NCBI GenBank assembly: GCA_016721425.1
Contig: JADKID010000045.1
Location: forward strand, 62,001-126,000
Reading direction: 5' to 3'
From: Bryobacterales bacterium
GTDB lineage: Bacteria; Acidobacteriota; Terriglobia; Bryobacterales; Bryobacteraceae
DNA: 64,000 nt
Position numbers and translations under genes: made by a program. The notes under the pieces were generated by a model. It had not been told where the DNA came from and searched no databases. It saw nothing but the letters and a program-made list of their open reading frames with translations. Position 1 is the stretch's first letter. Every line of letters starts with the position of its first letter. Shown here piece after piece: positions 1-8,591 of this stretch.

Positions 1-102
1 AACTTGCCAACATGCAGCACACGGACAGACTGGGCAGACTGATGCATAGACTGGGCTCCTTGATTCCAAGCGAGAGAGGACAAGACAGCGATTACGGCGG
101 GA

Positions 103-1269
103 CTACGACGCACCCAGAGCGCCCGGCGCCAACAACTGGCAAAGCTGCTGACCCTGGTCATATCGAGCTCGGAGGAAGTTCTGAGAGGAATTTGTAAGCG
201 AAATTCGATCCTGCGGCACGGTCAGCAACCGCCGTACGCAGCTGGCAAACCCGGCTGGCTGATCGGCAACGAGAAGGTGAACATCATGCTGAAAGCCGGT
301 TCCCTCATTACCGACGGAGGTGGTAACGATGGGGAGTCCTTGCTCGGCCGCATTGACAGTCTTCAGCTTCAGGCTGGCGCCACGCTGCATGGGGTTGACG
401 AAAACCGAGCTATCACGGTAAACAGCCGTGAGGTCGCGGGCGTTAAGGAGCAGAGTGCAATCCCCACGTTCCTGGGCCCGGCGAAGGGATGAGGGAAGTG
501 AGTTCCCCAGCAGCGACCCGGCGATGGTGAACCGGTAGCCAGGGATCTGCCGCAGCGCGGGCTGCACCTCACTGAGGTACCATTCAAGCCCCTGGATGTT
601 GGTGGGCGCCACCAGATTGCCGACGAACAGCACGTTGGCGCCCGGCACCGGACGGGGAGGCAGCATGGTCCGGGCTATGGGCGGGGGCAGCCAAGTGGCG
701 CGACCGGCTTCACCGGGATGGGCTTGGGCCCACTTGCGGTGGTGGTCGCTGGAAATGAACCACAGCTCATCGGCCTTCGAGAAGACGGACGGCGACCACG
801 ATTGAAATCGCCGTGCCTCCAGAGCATAGTAGGCTTGCTTCCAGGCACTGGGGCTGGCCTTGCGCAGATCGGTCAGGAACTCGGGCTCATCGTTGTGGAC
901 TCTGAGGATCACCCGGGAAGTGTGGAGCTGCGGGTTTTCCAGGATTGAGCCGGTGAACTCCTGTTCGAGCAGGGCCAGATCGTAGTGCGGCCAGAGCGGG
1001 ACAGATCGCAAACCGCGTCTGGTGCTGACCTGCAACGGCAGACTGGACAACAGGCCTGCGAGGTTGGACCGTCGCTCGATCAGATCCAACTGCGCAACGC
1101 GCCCCTGGACGACGCTGAGCTCGTCGGGGCTGGGCCGGTTGCGGACCGTGGCGACTAGGTGGATCCGGTGACCCAAATCCGCCAGGGCGCGGACTCGGCC
1201 CCAAATATCCACCCTGCCACCGTGGTGCGGAGGGTAGGGGAAGTCGCTAGCTACGTGCAGAATGTCCAT
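103..1269 (-). CDS. Glycosyltransferase, GT4-like (GT-B fold)
   Basis: Predicted cytoplasmic sugar transferase (388 aa) and last gene of the exopolysaccharide operon. The N-terminus (MDILHVASDFPYPPHHGG) is the usual GT4 opening with a glycine-rich acceptor-side loop. The C-terminal half has the nucleotide-sugar region with GASLKLKTVNAAEQGLPIV, matching the conserved Glu/Gly region of GT-B enzymes. I chose the ATG at 1269 because everything upstream in frame is low-complexity and overlaps the preceding polymerase gene. With this start the overlap is 23 bp, consistent with translational coupling. Donor and acceptor sugars cannot be read from sequence. Confidence 0.85.
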   Translation of the reverse strand: MDILHVASDFPYPPHHGGRVDIWGRVRALADLGHRIHLVATVRNRPSPDELSVVQGRVAQLDLIERRSNLAGLLSSLPLQVSTRRGLRSVPLWPHYDLALLEQEFTGSILENPQLHTSRVILRVHNDEPEFLTDLRKASPSAWKQAYYALEARRFQSWSPSVFSKADELWFISSDHHRKWAQAHPGEAGRATWLPPPIARTMLPPRPVPGANVLFVGNLVAPTNIQGLEWYLSEVQPALRQIPGYRFTIAGSLLGNSLPSSLRRAQERGDCTLLLNARDLTAVYRDSSVFVNPMQRGASLKLKTVNAAEQGLPIVTTSVGNEGTGFQHDVHLLVADQPAGFASCVRRLLTVPQDRISLTNSSQNFLRARYDQGQQLCQLLAPGALGAS

Positions 1270-2494
1270 TGGACGTGTACTCCCTCCACCCGAGCCCGTA
1301 CACGAGCAGCACGTTATAGGAAACCAGGCTGTCGCTGTACGTGCAAAGGGCAACGGTGACGAAGAGGATCGCCGCCATGAGTGTGAAATGGCTGGAGCGG
1401 ATGCAAGCCTTGACGATCCGGCTGACAAAGACGAAGTAGCCGAGGAGAAACGGGACGCCAAGGTAGACCGCGAAGTTCATCAGCATGGTCTTGGCGCTGG
1501 CGTTTTCCGAGGAGGTGAGGTAGAGGACAACCTCTTCGAAGTTCAGAGGGATGGGCGCGACTTGCGAGGCGGTCCGGATGGCATCTGGCAGGTATTCGCT
1601 GAGGGCCGGGTAGAATCCACCGAAGCCAACGCCGAGCGGATTGTGCAGGACCACGAGGGAGGCCCAGAGAGCGAGCGTACCGCGTGTGGCGAGAGTGGCC
1701 GTCTCCGACAGCAGCTCCAGCGTGGAGAGTGAGAGAAACCGGTCCGCCGCCAGATAGGCGATTGGCGCGGCCAGAAGAAGGTATCCACAGAGCCGTCCGA
1801 AGTGACCGCGAACTGTGAACAGGCTCAGCGCCACCACTAGGGCTAGGGTCAGGATTCCGCCCTTGGAGCCGCCGGCGGCGAGCAATAGCCCGGTGGTGGC
1901 GAAGAAGGCGACCTGGGCCCAGCGACGAACCGAAAGCGCGGCGCTGAGAATCCCAAGCGTCGCCAAGGTGAGTGAAAGGGCGCTCGCCTCCGAATTAAAT
2001 CCACGCCAGCGGAGATCCGGGTTGGCTGTCTGGTGAAAGAGGGCGCTGTTGGCGACCGAGCCAAGGCCAAGGAGATCGAGATCGCAAAGCAGAATGCCCG
2101 CCACCGTCACGACAAAGGCCGTCTTCACCGCACCAGGGAAATAGGGGCTGGCGGTCCAATCGATACCCGCGACGGCGTAGACGGCTACGGCGCTGACGAT
2201 GATCATATTTGCGGCCTTGAGCGGGAGCGAGACATCGTTCCAGGAGACGCCGAAAACGCCTAGATATGCGGTGGTGAGCAAGCAGATGTAGCAGATCGCC
2301 GTCACGAACTTCAGATTCAGGACCTTGGGACGAAGGGCCAGCCAAGCGGCAAGGTCCAGTAAGAGCAGAAGCAGCAACGGCAGGATGGCGAATGAGCGGC
2401 CCATTTGCCGAAGCGGAGTCGCGACGAGAATCGTGTCCTGAAACGGGGTAGCGGCGACGATGGCCGCGATCAGAATGGACCGTGTGAACGTCAT
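1247..2494 (-). CDS. O-antigen/exopolysaccharide polymerase-like membrane protein (Wzy type)
   Basis: A polytopic inner-membrane protein (415 aa) with roughly ten hydrophobic segments and a larger hydrophilic loop in the C-terminal half, the architecture of Wzy polymerases and O-antigen ligases, which share little sequence identity. In Wzx/Wzy systems this protein joins repeat units in the periplasm. The ATG at 2494 (MTFTRSILIAAIVAAT) starts directly at the first membrane segment and lies 2 nt after the stop of the GT2 gene; the longer upstream extension is not protein-like. Flippase, Wzz-like and Wza-like genes in the same operon support polymerase over ligase, but this is inference. Confidence 0.75.
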   Translation of the reverse strand: MTFTRSILIAAIVAATPFQDTILVATPLRQMGRSFAILPLLLLLLLDLAAWLALRPKVLNLKFVTAICYICLLTTAYLGVFGVSWNDVSLPLKAANMIIVSAVAVYAVAGIDWTASPYFPGAVKTAFVVTVAGILLCDLDLLGLGSVANSALFHQTANPDLRWRGFNSEASALSLTLATLGILSAALSVRRWAQVAFFATTGLLLAAGGSKGGILTLALVVALSLFTVRGHFGRLCGYLLLAAPIAYLAADRFLSLSTLELLSETATLATRGTLALWASLVVLHNPLGVGFGGFYPALSEYLPDAIRTASQVAPIPLNFEEVVLYLTSSENASAKTMLMNFAVYLGVPFLLGYFVFVSRIVKACIRSSHFTLMAAILFVTVALCTYSDSLVSYNVLLVYGLGWREYTSNGHSARS

Positions 2495-2496
2495 TC

Positions 2497-3435
2497 TCAA
2501 TCCAGGCGGGCGTGCGGGAGGGCCGGGACAAAACCGACGGCCATCCGGAGACCGCGCAAGAACGAAGTGGTCTTGAGTTTCCACGCGCTTGCGTCGTCCC
2601 TCCCCACAAGCCGGAGAGCGAGGTAGTAGGCCAGGTACAGAAGTGAGCAGGCGGCCCAGCATGGGAGCGAGAGGTGTTTGCGGAGGAAGTAGGCGCGGTT
2701 TCGCGCGGCGTAGGATTTGGCGAAGGTGGACTCCTCGCCGCCGGTGCAGGAGCTCACCTTGTGCAGAAGCGTGACCTCCGGAAGATAGCCGAGGGTGACG
2801 CCGGCGCGCAGGGCACGGTACATGAAATCGACGTCGTCGAAATAGACGAAGTACTCCGGGTCCATCAACCCCACACGGTGGATCACCGGCGACCGCATGA
2901 GGACGCAGCAGGTGGGCACATAGGTGACCAGCCGGCCGTCGTCGAACTGGCCGCGATCGAACTGGTCCTTCCCGTAGTGCCTGATGCGGTAGCCCAGCCA
3001 GGGCTGGAAGGCGCCGCCGGCAGCCCAGATACGCCTTGGTTCGTCGTGATAGAGCATCTTCGGCGCGACCATGTCGTATTGGGAGCGGTCCATTCCGGCG
3101 AGAAGTGCGGCAAGTAGCTCCGGACCGAATACGGTGTCGTTATTGAGGAGCAGGATGAACTCGCAACCCTCGGCCAGGGCGGCGCGGATTCCCTGGTTGT
3201 TGCCCTCGGCGACACCACGGTTGTCTGGGTTTACGATGAGGGTCACGCGGTGGTCGGAGCGCTCCCGCATTGCCGGGATACTGGCATCGGCGGAGGCATT
3301 GTCCACTGCGAACAACCGGAAGTTGGTGTAGCTCTGAGCCAGCAGGGAGGCCATGAAGTCGGGGATGACGCTCTCGCTGTTGTAGGTCACGGTGACGATG
3401 CCGACCTTGGCTGGCTGGAATTCCGGCTCAGGCAT
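2497..3435 (-). CDS. Family 2 glycosyltransferase (rhamnosyltransferase-like)
   Basis: A 312-aa GT-A enzyme. The N-terminal VGIVTVTYNSE and the AVDNASADAS segment form the nucleotide-binding start of GT2 enzymes. NPDNRGVAEGNNQGI and LLLNNDTVF are typical of the rhamnosyltransferase-like GT2 subgroup, and YFDDVDFMYRA supplies the acidic metal/catalytic region. It probably adds a sugar to the lipid-linked repeat unit on the cytoplasmic face of the inner membrane. It overlaps the upstream epimerase gene by 8 bp and is followed after 2 nt by the polymerase gene. The transferred sugar is unknown; rhamnose is suggested only by subgroup resemblance. Confidence 0.88.
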   Translation of the reverse strand: MPEPEFQPAKVGIVTVTYNSESVIPDFMASLLAQSYTNFRLFAVDNASADASIPAMRERSDHRVTLIVNPDNRGVAEGNNQGIRAALAEGCEFILLLNNDTVFGPELLAALLAGMDRSQYDMVAPKMLYHDEPRRIWAAGGAFQPWLGYRIRHYGKDQFDRGQFDDGRLVTYVPTCCVLMRSPVIHRVGLMDPEYFVYFDDVDFMYRALRAGVTLGYLPEVTLLHKVSSCTGGEESTFAKSYAARNRAYFLRKHLSLPCWAACSLLYLAYYLALRLVGRDDASAWKLKTTSFLRGLRMAVGFVPALPHARLD

Positions 3436-4555
3436 GGAGGAGTCCCCTCGCCGTCATCTCTGCCAGGGACGCTTCGTAACCAGAAGGTCCGAGAGTCTCA
3501 GCGGCGGCCCACTGCAGGAAGCGGTGGATGCCATGCTGGAAATCCCAAGCCGGGGCGAAGCCGAGGACGGCCTGGGCCCTCGTCATGTCGGCCAGATTGT
3601 GCCGGATGTCTCCGTCCCGGAACGCCCCGGTTGTGCGCACCTCGGAGCGGCTCTGAAAGAAGCTCCTGATCTCCCTCACGACCTCCAGGACGCTGGTGCC
3701 GCAACCGGAGCCGACGTTGTAAGCGCCGGGCTCGGAGAGCGGCGCGGCCAGCGCCCGCAAGGTTGCCTCCACGACATCGTCGACATAGACGAAGTCCCTG
3801 CTCTCGGCGCCATCCTCGAAGATCTGGATGGGCCGGTTGGCGGAGGCGAGGTTAGAGAAGATGGCCAGAATGCCGGTGTAGGGGTTGGTGAGCGATTGTC
3901 CGGGCCCGTAGACGTTCTGATAGCGCAGGGCCGCAGCCGCGAGACCGAGAGTTCTCGCAAACAGCAGCACGGTCTGCTCCTGCACCTGCTTGGTAAGCCC
4001 GTAGTAGGACGCGGGTTGGAATGGAGCGCTTTCGGGAGTTGGAATGGCACGGGCCGGCTCACCACAGACGGGACAGCGCGGCTCGAAAACGCCGGATCGC
4101 ATATCGGCCCGCGTTCGTCCTGCCGGGTAGATTCTTCCGTGGGAACTGCACGAATAGGCGCCCTCTCCATAGACCGCGCGGGAGGACGCAACCACGATCC
4201 GGGAGACCGAACTGCGCCGGTCATTGACGATCCGATCCAGCAGGCAGGCCGTCCCGCCGATGTTCACCTCTTCGTAGCGCGTGACCTGATACATGGATTG
4301 GCCCGTGCCTGTTTCGGCGGCCAGATGGACGACGATCTCCTGGCCGGGGAGAGCATCGGCCCAGACTTGGGGGGCACGCACATCACCGCGGACCAGACGG
4401 ACGTGCGGGGCGATGTCATCGGGCAGGGACGTCCGCCCGCCATGCACCTGGGGACTGAAATTGTCGATCACGGTTACGGCAGAGCCCTCCGCCAGCAGGC
4501 GGCGAACAAGGTGCGTGCCGATGAAGCCGGCGCCACCAGTGACTAAAGTTTTCAT
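3428..4555 (-). CDS. NAD-dependent nucleotide-sugar epimerase (extended SDR) with a cysteine-containing insert
   Basis: A 375-aa extended short-chain dehydrogenase/reductase. The Rossmann motif TGGAGFIG is at residues 6-13 and the catalytic Tyr-x3-Lys pair is Y185/K189. Between the VYGEG strand and the catalytic Tyr there is an insert of about 45 residues with Cys136 and a CPVC pair (Cys161, Cys164). From memory, inserts of this kind occur in dTDP-L-rhamnose 4-epimerase-like enzymes, so this is a possible activity, not a proven one. It sits in the exopolysaccharide operon and would supply an activated sugar to the two glycosyltransferases downstream. Confidence 0.82.
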   Translation of the reverse strand: MKTLVTGGAGFIGTHLVRRLLAEGSAVTVIDNFSPQVHGGRTSLPDDIAPHVRLVRGDVRAPQVWADALPGQEIVVHLAAETGTGQSMYQVTRYEEVNIGGTACLLDRIVNDRRSSVSRIVVASSRAVYGEGAYSCSSHGRIYPAGRTRADMRSGVFEPRCPVCGEPARAIPTPESAPFQPASYYGLTKQVQEQTVLLFARTLGLAAAALRYQNVYGPGQSLTNPYTGILAIFSNLASANRPIQIFEDGAESRDFVYVDDVVEATLRALAAPLSEPGAYNVGSGCGTSVLEVVREIRSFFQSRSEVRTTGAFRDGDIRHNLADMTRAQAVLGFAPAWDFQHGIHRFLQWAAAETLGPSGYEASLAEMTARGLLHA

Positions 4556-4573
4556 AGTTTCAAAGAGAATGGG

Positions 4574-5137
4574 CTACGGCTTCACCCAGGTCCTGGCGGC
4601 CGGGTCGTACCGTTTGATGAGGCGGGCAGGATTGCTTGCCACCATGGAGTAATCGGGGAAGGACTTGGTCACGACGGAGCCGGCCCCGACAACGCAGTGC
4701 TGTCCGAGGGTTACGCCGGGGAGGATCGAGGCGCGATAGCCGACAAAGCTGGAGCGGCCGATCACGATGTCGCCCGCACGAACCAGCGGCTGGGCCATGA
4801 TCGGCCCGGCGGCGGGATCGAGCCCGTGGGCGACATCGGCCATGTAGACGTAGTCGCTCAATACGCAGCCGTCACCGATTTCCACTTTGGAGACAGAGGC
4901 GAGGTGAAAGTGGCTGCCGATGTAGATGTCGTCGCCGATGCGGACACAGGGATCGAACGATTCTCCGGCGTGGCTGGTGATGGCTGCGATGTAGGCGCCG
5001 GCGCCGATGCGAGTCCGCGCGCCGATCCGGACATGTCGCGCGCCCTGGACGCAATTGGGCCGGGAGAGGATGGAGCCTGCGCCAAGTACCAGCCCACTAG
5101 GGGGCAGATGGCGCAAATAGCTAAGGAACTTCAGCAT
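4574..5137 (-). CDS. Left-handed beta-helix acyltransferase (WcaF/LbetaH type)
   Basis: A 187-aa protein made almost entirely of hexapeptide repeats (for example IGARTRIGAGAYI, IGDDIYIGSHFHL, IGRSSFVGYRASILPGVTLG), with the GAGSVVTKSFPDYSMVASNPARLI ending typical of sugar O-acetyltransferases of the maltose/galactoside acetyltransferase group. These trimeric enzymes move an acetyl group from acetyl-CoA to a sugar hydroxyl. In this operon it probably decorates the exopolysaccharide repeat unit. It is the second of two such genes in a row, 27 nt after the first. Confidence 0.85.
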   Translation of the reverse strand: MLKFLSYLRHLPPSGLVLGAGSILSRPNCVQGARHVRIGARTRIGAGAYIAAITSHAGESFDPCVRIGDDIYIGSHFHLASVSKVEIGDGCVLSDYVYMADVAHGLDPAAGPIMAQPLVRAGDIVIGRSSFVGYRASILPGVTLGQHCVVGAGSVVTKSFPDYSMVASNPARLIKRYDPAARTWVKP

Positions 5138-5164
5138 AGGGATATCCAGTCGGGTTCGATCCAG

Positions 5165-5794
5165 TTAGCGGACGCGCAGCCAGGACTCCGTGGTGGGGTC
5201 ATAGGTGCGGATTACCTTGGCGGGCGCTCCTGCGGCCACGCTGTAATCAGGAATGTCGGAAGTAACGACAGAGCGGGCTGCAGTGACGGAGCCCCTGCCG
5301 ATACGAACGTTCGGCAAGACGACGGTACCGATCCCGAGGAAGGCGCCGTCTCCGATCTCAACAAACGAGTCCTCATCGAGAATGCGCGCACCGATCTTCA
5401 CGGGGTTTGCGATGTCCTCATAGGGGTGGGTGACATCGACAATGGCGCATTGGCCGGTGATGGAGACGTTTTCTCCGATGTGGATCCGGCAATGACAAAC
5501 GATGTGAACGTTCTGCTCGATGTTGGCGCCGCTGCCAATTCGCAGTTCCGGAACCCGATGCGGAGCGCTTCGCACGGCCTCCAATCGGACACCGGGGCGG
5601 ATAGAGACGTGCGCGCCAATGGAGATGAATTGCGGATTGCTGATGAGCATGGGCTTGGCGATCGTGGATCCCGAGCCAAACGACTGAAAGACCCAGCGGT
5701 ACAGCAAGAGGCCCTTGGCACGGCAGTAAAGGGCTGCGAGCGAGTTGCAGCGGTCCAAGGACGACTTGCGCCAGAAACTGACCCAGCGGCTCAT
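5165..5794 (-). CDS. Hexapeptide-repeat acetyltransferase
   Basis: A 209-aa left-handed beta-helix acyltransferase with a helical N-terminus (residues 1-50) followed by imperfect hexapeptide repeats and the terminal motif RSVVTSDIPDYSVAAGAPAKVIRTYDP, seen in serine/maltose-type O-acetyltransferases. The start overlaps the end of the flippase gene in an ATGA arrangement, indicating coupled translation. Together with the neighbouring acyltransferase it suggests a repeat unit with two acylated positions. The substrates are not evident from sequence. Confidence 0.85.
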   Translation of the reverse strand: MSRWVSFWRKSSLDRCNSLAALYCRAKGLLLYRWVFQSFGSGSTIAKPMLISNPQFISIGAHVSIRPGVRLEAVRSAPHRVPELRIGSGANIEQNVHIVCHCRIHIGENVSITGQCAIVDVTHPYEDIANPVKIGARILDEDSFVEIGDGAFLGIGTVVLPNVRIGRGSVTAARSVVTSDIPDYSVAAGAPAKVIRTYDPTTESWLRVR

Positions 5795-7332
5795 GCGGAT
5801 GTAGCGCTCCTTGATAGCGTAGCCTTCAGCCAGGCGCGCTCCTGCTTTTCAAAACCGAGACTCCAGGCGAGGTAGAGGGCGCCCGCAACGGCTAGGAGCA
5901 CCGGCGTCATCCGCCACAAGAGCGGGTAGGAATTCAGGTCCGGCATGGCAGCCAGGAACAGGAACGGCACGGCGCAAGCCATCGGACGGGCCAGAGACTC
6001 CCGGAGGTAGTCGCGGACGCAGAAGCTAATCTCCGTGGTCCGGCGCATATTGTAGGCGAGGTTCAGGGTCACGCCGACGAGAGCCCCGACCATGGTTCCG
6101 GCGGCGACACCGATTCCGCCGAACATCCAAGCGCCCGCCAGGCTTGCCAGCAGGTTAGTGACGCCCTCGCCGAGAGGGGAAATGGTGACCAGTTTCTGCT
6201 GGCCGGTGCCGATCAAGGCGACCGAATAGGGAGTGGCAGAGAGGCGCACGATGTTGGCGGCCACAAGCACGCGCAGGAACCAGGCTCCGTTTGCGGCATA
6301 GGCGCTGCCCACCCAGAGGCGCAGGATCGGCTCGGCCCAGACCATGAGCGGCAAGCCAGTCAGGAGGAGGAGGAAGAGACCATAGCGCGAACTGGTGATC
6401 ACCAACCGGCCAAGTTCGAGCGAGTTACCGCGTGCATGGAGAACAGCGGTGGAGGGAAGCAGTGCGCCGAAAATGGCAGTCTGCAGGCCGGCAATGAATG
6501 TGACCAGACTTGCGGCGACGGCGTAGTACGGCAGAGCGGCAAAGTCGAAGGCCCCAACGATGGTGAGGTCCAGCCCAGTGACCAGCAGCATCGAGAACGA
6601 CCAAATAGTGAGACTGTAACAGTAGCTCCAAAGCTCTCTGGCTGCGCGGCGATCAGCGAGGCGCACGCTGAGCTGCACATCGCCGGCCAACCAACGGAAC
6701 AAGGCATATTGCAGCACGTAGGAGGCGACGTTCACTCCGGCGATGATCGCCCCGAGTGTGGGCAGTGAAGCGCCGGAATTTGCGGCCAGAACCAGCAGCG
6801 CGGCCGAAACGAGGCGCGATCCGCCGATGGTGCATGCCGGGATTTCACTGCGCTGTTGCCCGACGAAGACGCCATTGAACACGCCGGACGGCAACCCAAG
6901 CGCAAGGGATGAGGCCACCAGGATGAGCGCGATGGAGGCGTGGCGGTATAGCGCCGGGGTCATCTGCGGAAACAGGAAAGGAACGAGGTAGGCGATGCCC
7001 GCGGCGACGGCCAACGCGAGCCCGCAGGCGGCCAGCAGGGCCACGAATGCGGTACTGACCAATCGGTTGCGATACTCCATGTCACCTCGCTCCGAGGCGT
7101 GGGCGACGAAGCGGCCGACGGCGGTCTGAATACCGAAATCCAACCGCCCGACATGCGCACTGCACTGCAGGATCAGGGCCCAGGCCCCGTAAACCTCTGG
7201 GGTCATCTGACGGGTGAGCAAGGGCGGCAGGATGACAGCCACCGCCGCCGACGAAGCTCCGCGAAGCACGTTGGCGATCGCATTCTTCAGGATCAGGAGT
7301 TTGGCTGAGCTGACCATGGTCGGTAGATTCAC
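5791..7332 (-). CDS. Oligosaccharide flippase, Wzx/MATE-like (polysaccharide biosynthesis protein)
   Basis: A 513-aa polytopic membrane protein with about 12-14 hydrophobic segments. The opening NAIANVLRGASSAAVAVILPPLLTRQMTPEVYGAWALI is characteristic of Wzx flippases, which turn undecaprenyl-linked repeat units across the inner membrane. It probably starts with GTG at 7332, overlapping the TGA of the Wzz-like gene; the in-frame ATG at 7317 is an alternative. It overlaps the next gene by 4 bp. Its operon with Wzz-, Wza- and Wzy-like genes defines a Wzx/Wzy-dependent pathway. Confidence 0.88.
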   Translation of the reverse strand: MNLPTMVSSAKLLILKNAIANVLRGASSAAVAVILPPLLTRQMTPEVYGAWALILQCSAHVGRLDFGIQTAVGRFVAHASERGDMEYRNRLVSTAFVALLAACGLALAVAAGIAYLVPFLFPQMTPALYRHASIALILVASSLALGLPSGVFNGVFVGQQRSEIPACTIGGSRLVSAALLVLAANSGASLPTLGAIIAGVNVASYVLQYALFRWLAGDVQLSVRLADRRAARELWSYCYSLTIWSFSMLLVTGLDLTIVGAFDFAALPYYAVAASLVTFIAGLQTAIFGALLPSTAVLHARGNSLELGRLVITSSRYGLFLLLLTGLPLMVWAEPILRLWVGSAYAANGAWFLRVLVAANIVRLSATPYSVALIGTGQQKLVTISPLGEGVTNLLASLAGAWMFGGIGVAAGTMVGALVGVTLNLAYNMRRTTEISFCVRDYLRESLARPMACAVPFLFLAAMPDLNSYPLLWRMTPVLLAVAGALYLAWSLGFEKQERAWLKATLSRSATSA

Positions 7333-8579
7333 GCCTTGCCGGACAACAGAGTCTTGAGACGGTCCAGCCGGACTCGTTCCTCCGGCGTGTGACGGGACTG
7401 CGCAAACCCAGCTCCCACACAGACGAAGAGTACGGATCCGAGAAATCCCATCGTGGTGGAGACCAGCACAAGCAGCCAGCGTGTGGGCCAGGAGTGGCGG
7501 TCCGGCTCAATGGCGGTATCGATCACCTGGATGACTGAGCCCTGTTTGGCCTCGTCCACTTTGGCAATCTCGTATTGCTTTGCCAGCACTTCAAAGATGG
7601 TCTCGTTGTACTTCACTTCGCGAAGCGCACGAACGTATTCGAGCCCGACCTCCGGGATCTGTTTCGTCGGGATATGCAGGTCGCCCGAACCAGCATTCTG
7701 CTGCCTTTCCAGTTTTGTGAGTTGCTGGCGCATTGCGGCCAGCTCCTGCTGAGCGAGGACGACGCCTGCGTTCTGGTCAGTAGCATAAGTCCGCATGGAG
7801 CGCAGCGCCAACTCCTTGGCAGCAATCTGACCGCGAACGGAGGCGACGGACTCGATGATGGCTTTCGCCTGCGAGTCCAACTGGATGAGACCGGTCCTTT
7901 GTTGGGTTTCGCTGAGGTTCTGTTCGGCCAGGGCGAGGCTTTCCTTGGCCTTCTGGAGTTGAAAGTCGAAGAACAGCCTTCTCTGGGCTGCCTCTGTCAA
8001 AGCAAGGCCAGCGGTCATACGCCGAAGCTGGTCGACGTAGTCATTGGCCATGGCGGCGGCGCGCTTTGGATCGCGGTCCTGCACCGAGATCCGGATCAGT
8101 CCATCCCGGGTATCGGTGATGTCACTGCATTTCTCCAACTTTTTGCGGACATCGGAGAGAATGTTCTTGCCGTACACCGCCTGGAGCTGGAAGCGCTGCA
8201 CAAGGGCGTCAGCGACAGTGCGGCTCTTCAGCATGGAGACGTACAGGTCGTTGGGGTTTTTGAGCCCGAGATCCTTGCCGGCCACGGCTGCGAGCGAGCC
8301 GGCGCCACCCAACTGAGAGAGGAACGAGGAGGCGAGCGACTGGTTTTGCTGGGGCGGCAGAATGCGGGCCGAGGCTGTGTACCACTTGGGGAGCAGGAAT
8401 GCGGCGGCAACAGAGACGATTGCGAACGCGGCCGTTACTCCCAGGATGAGGCCCCGTTTCTCCGCGAGAATGATGAGAAGTTGCAGCAGGGAGATCTCCC
8501 CCGAATGGCCGGAATGGCGAACCGGAGGCGTCCTTGGTGCGGCTCGATTCAGTTCCAGAGATGTTTCTTCGGTTGTCAT
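7329..8579 (-). CDS. Polysaccharide chain-length determinant, Wzz/PCP family
   Basis: A 416-aa inner-membrane protein with two transmembrane helices (about residues 35-55 and 370-395) flanking a long periplasmic coiled-coil region rich in Q, E, A and K. The N-terminal EISLLQLLIILAEKRGLILGV and the AIEPDRHSWPTRWLLVLVS segment before the second helix are Wzz-domain hallmarks. There is no cytoplasmic tyrosine-kinase domain, so this is a PCP without the BY-kinase fusion. It lies 12 nt downstream of the export gene and overlaps the flippase gene. Expected role: control of chain length and contact with the outer-membrane exporter. Confidence 0.88.
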   Translation of the reverse strand: MTTEETSLELNRAAPRTPPVRHSGHSGEISLLQLLIILAEKRGLILGVTAAFAIVSVAAAFLLPKWYTASARILPPQQNQSLASSFLSQLGGAGSLAAVAGKDLGLKNPNDLYVSMLKSRTVADALVQRFQLQAVYGKNILSDVRKKLEKCSDITDTRDGLIRISVQDRDPKRAAAMANDYVDQLRRMTAGLALTEAAQRRLFFDFQLQKAKESLALAEQNLSETQQRTGLIQLDSQAKAIIESVASVRGQIAAKELALRSMRTYATDQNAGVVLAQQELAAMRQQLTKLERQQNAGSGDLHIPTKQIPEVGLEYVRALREVKYNETIFEVLAKQYEIAKVDEAKQGSVIQVIDTAIEPDRHSWPTRWLLVLVSTTMGFLGSVLFVCVGAGFAQSRHTPEERVRLDRLKTLLSGKA

Positions 8580-8591
8580 GGAATACCACTG

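Noticed and set aside
1..102. Short plus-strand frame at the start of the window
   Set aside because: It has no ribosome-binding site or coding-like composition and overlaps the downstream end of the glycosyltransferase gene in antisense; nothing else is seen in these bases.
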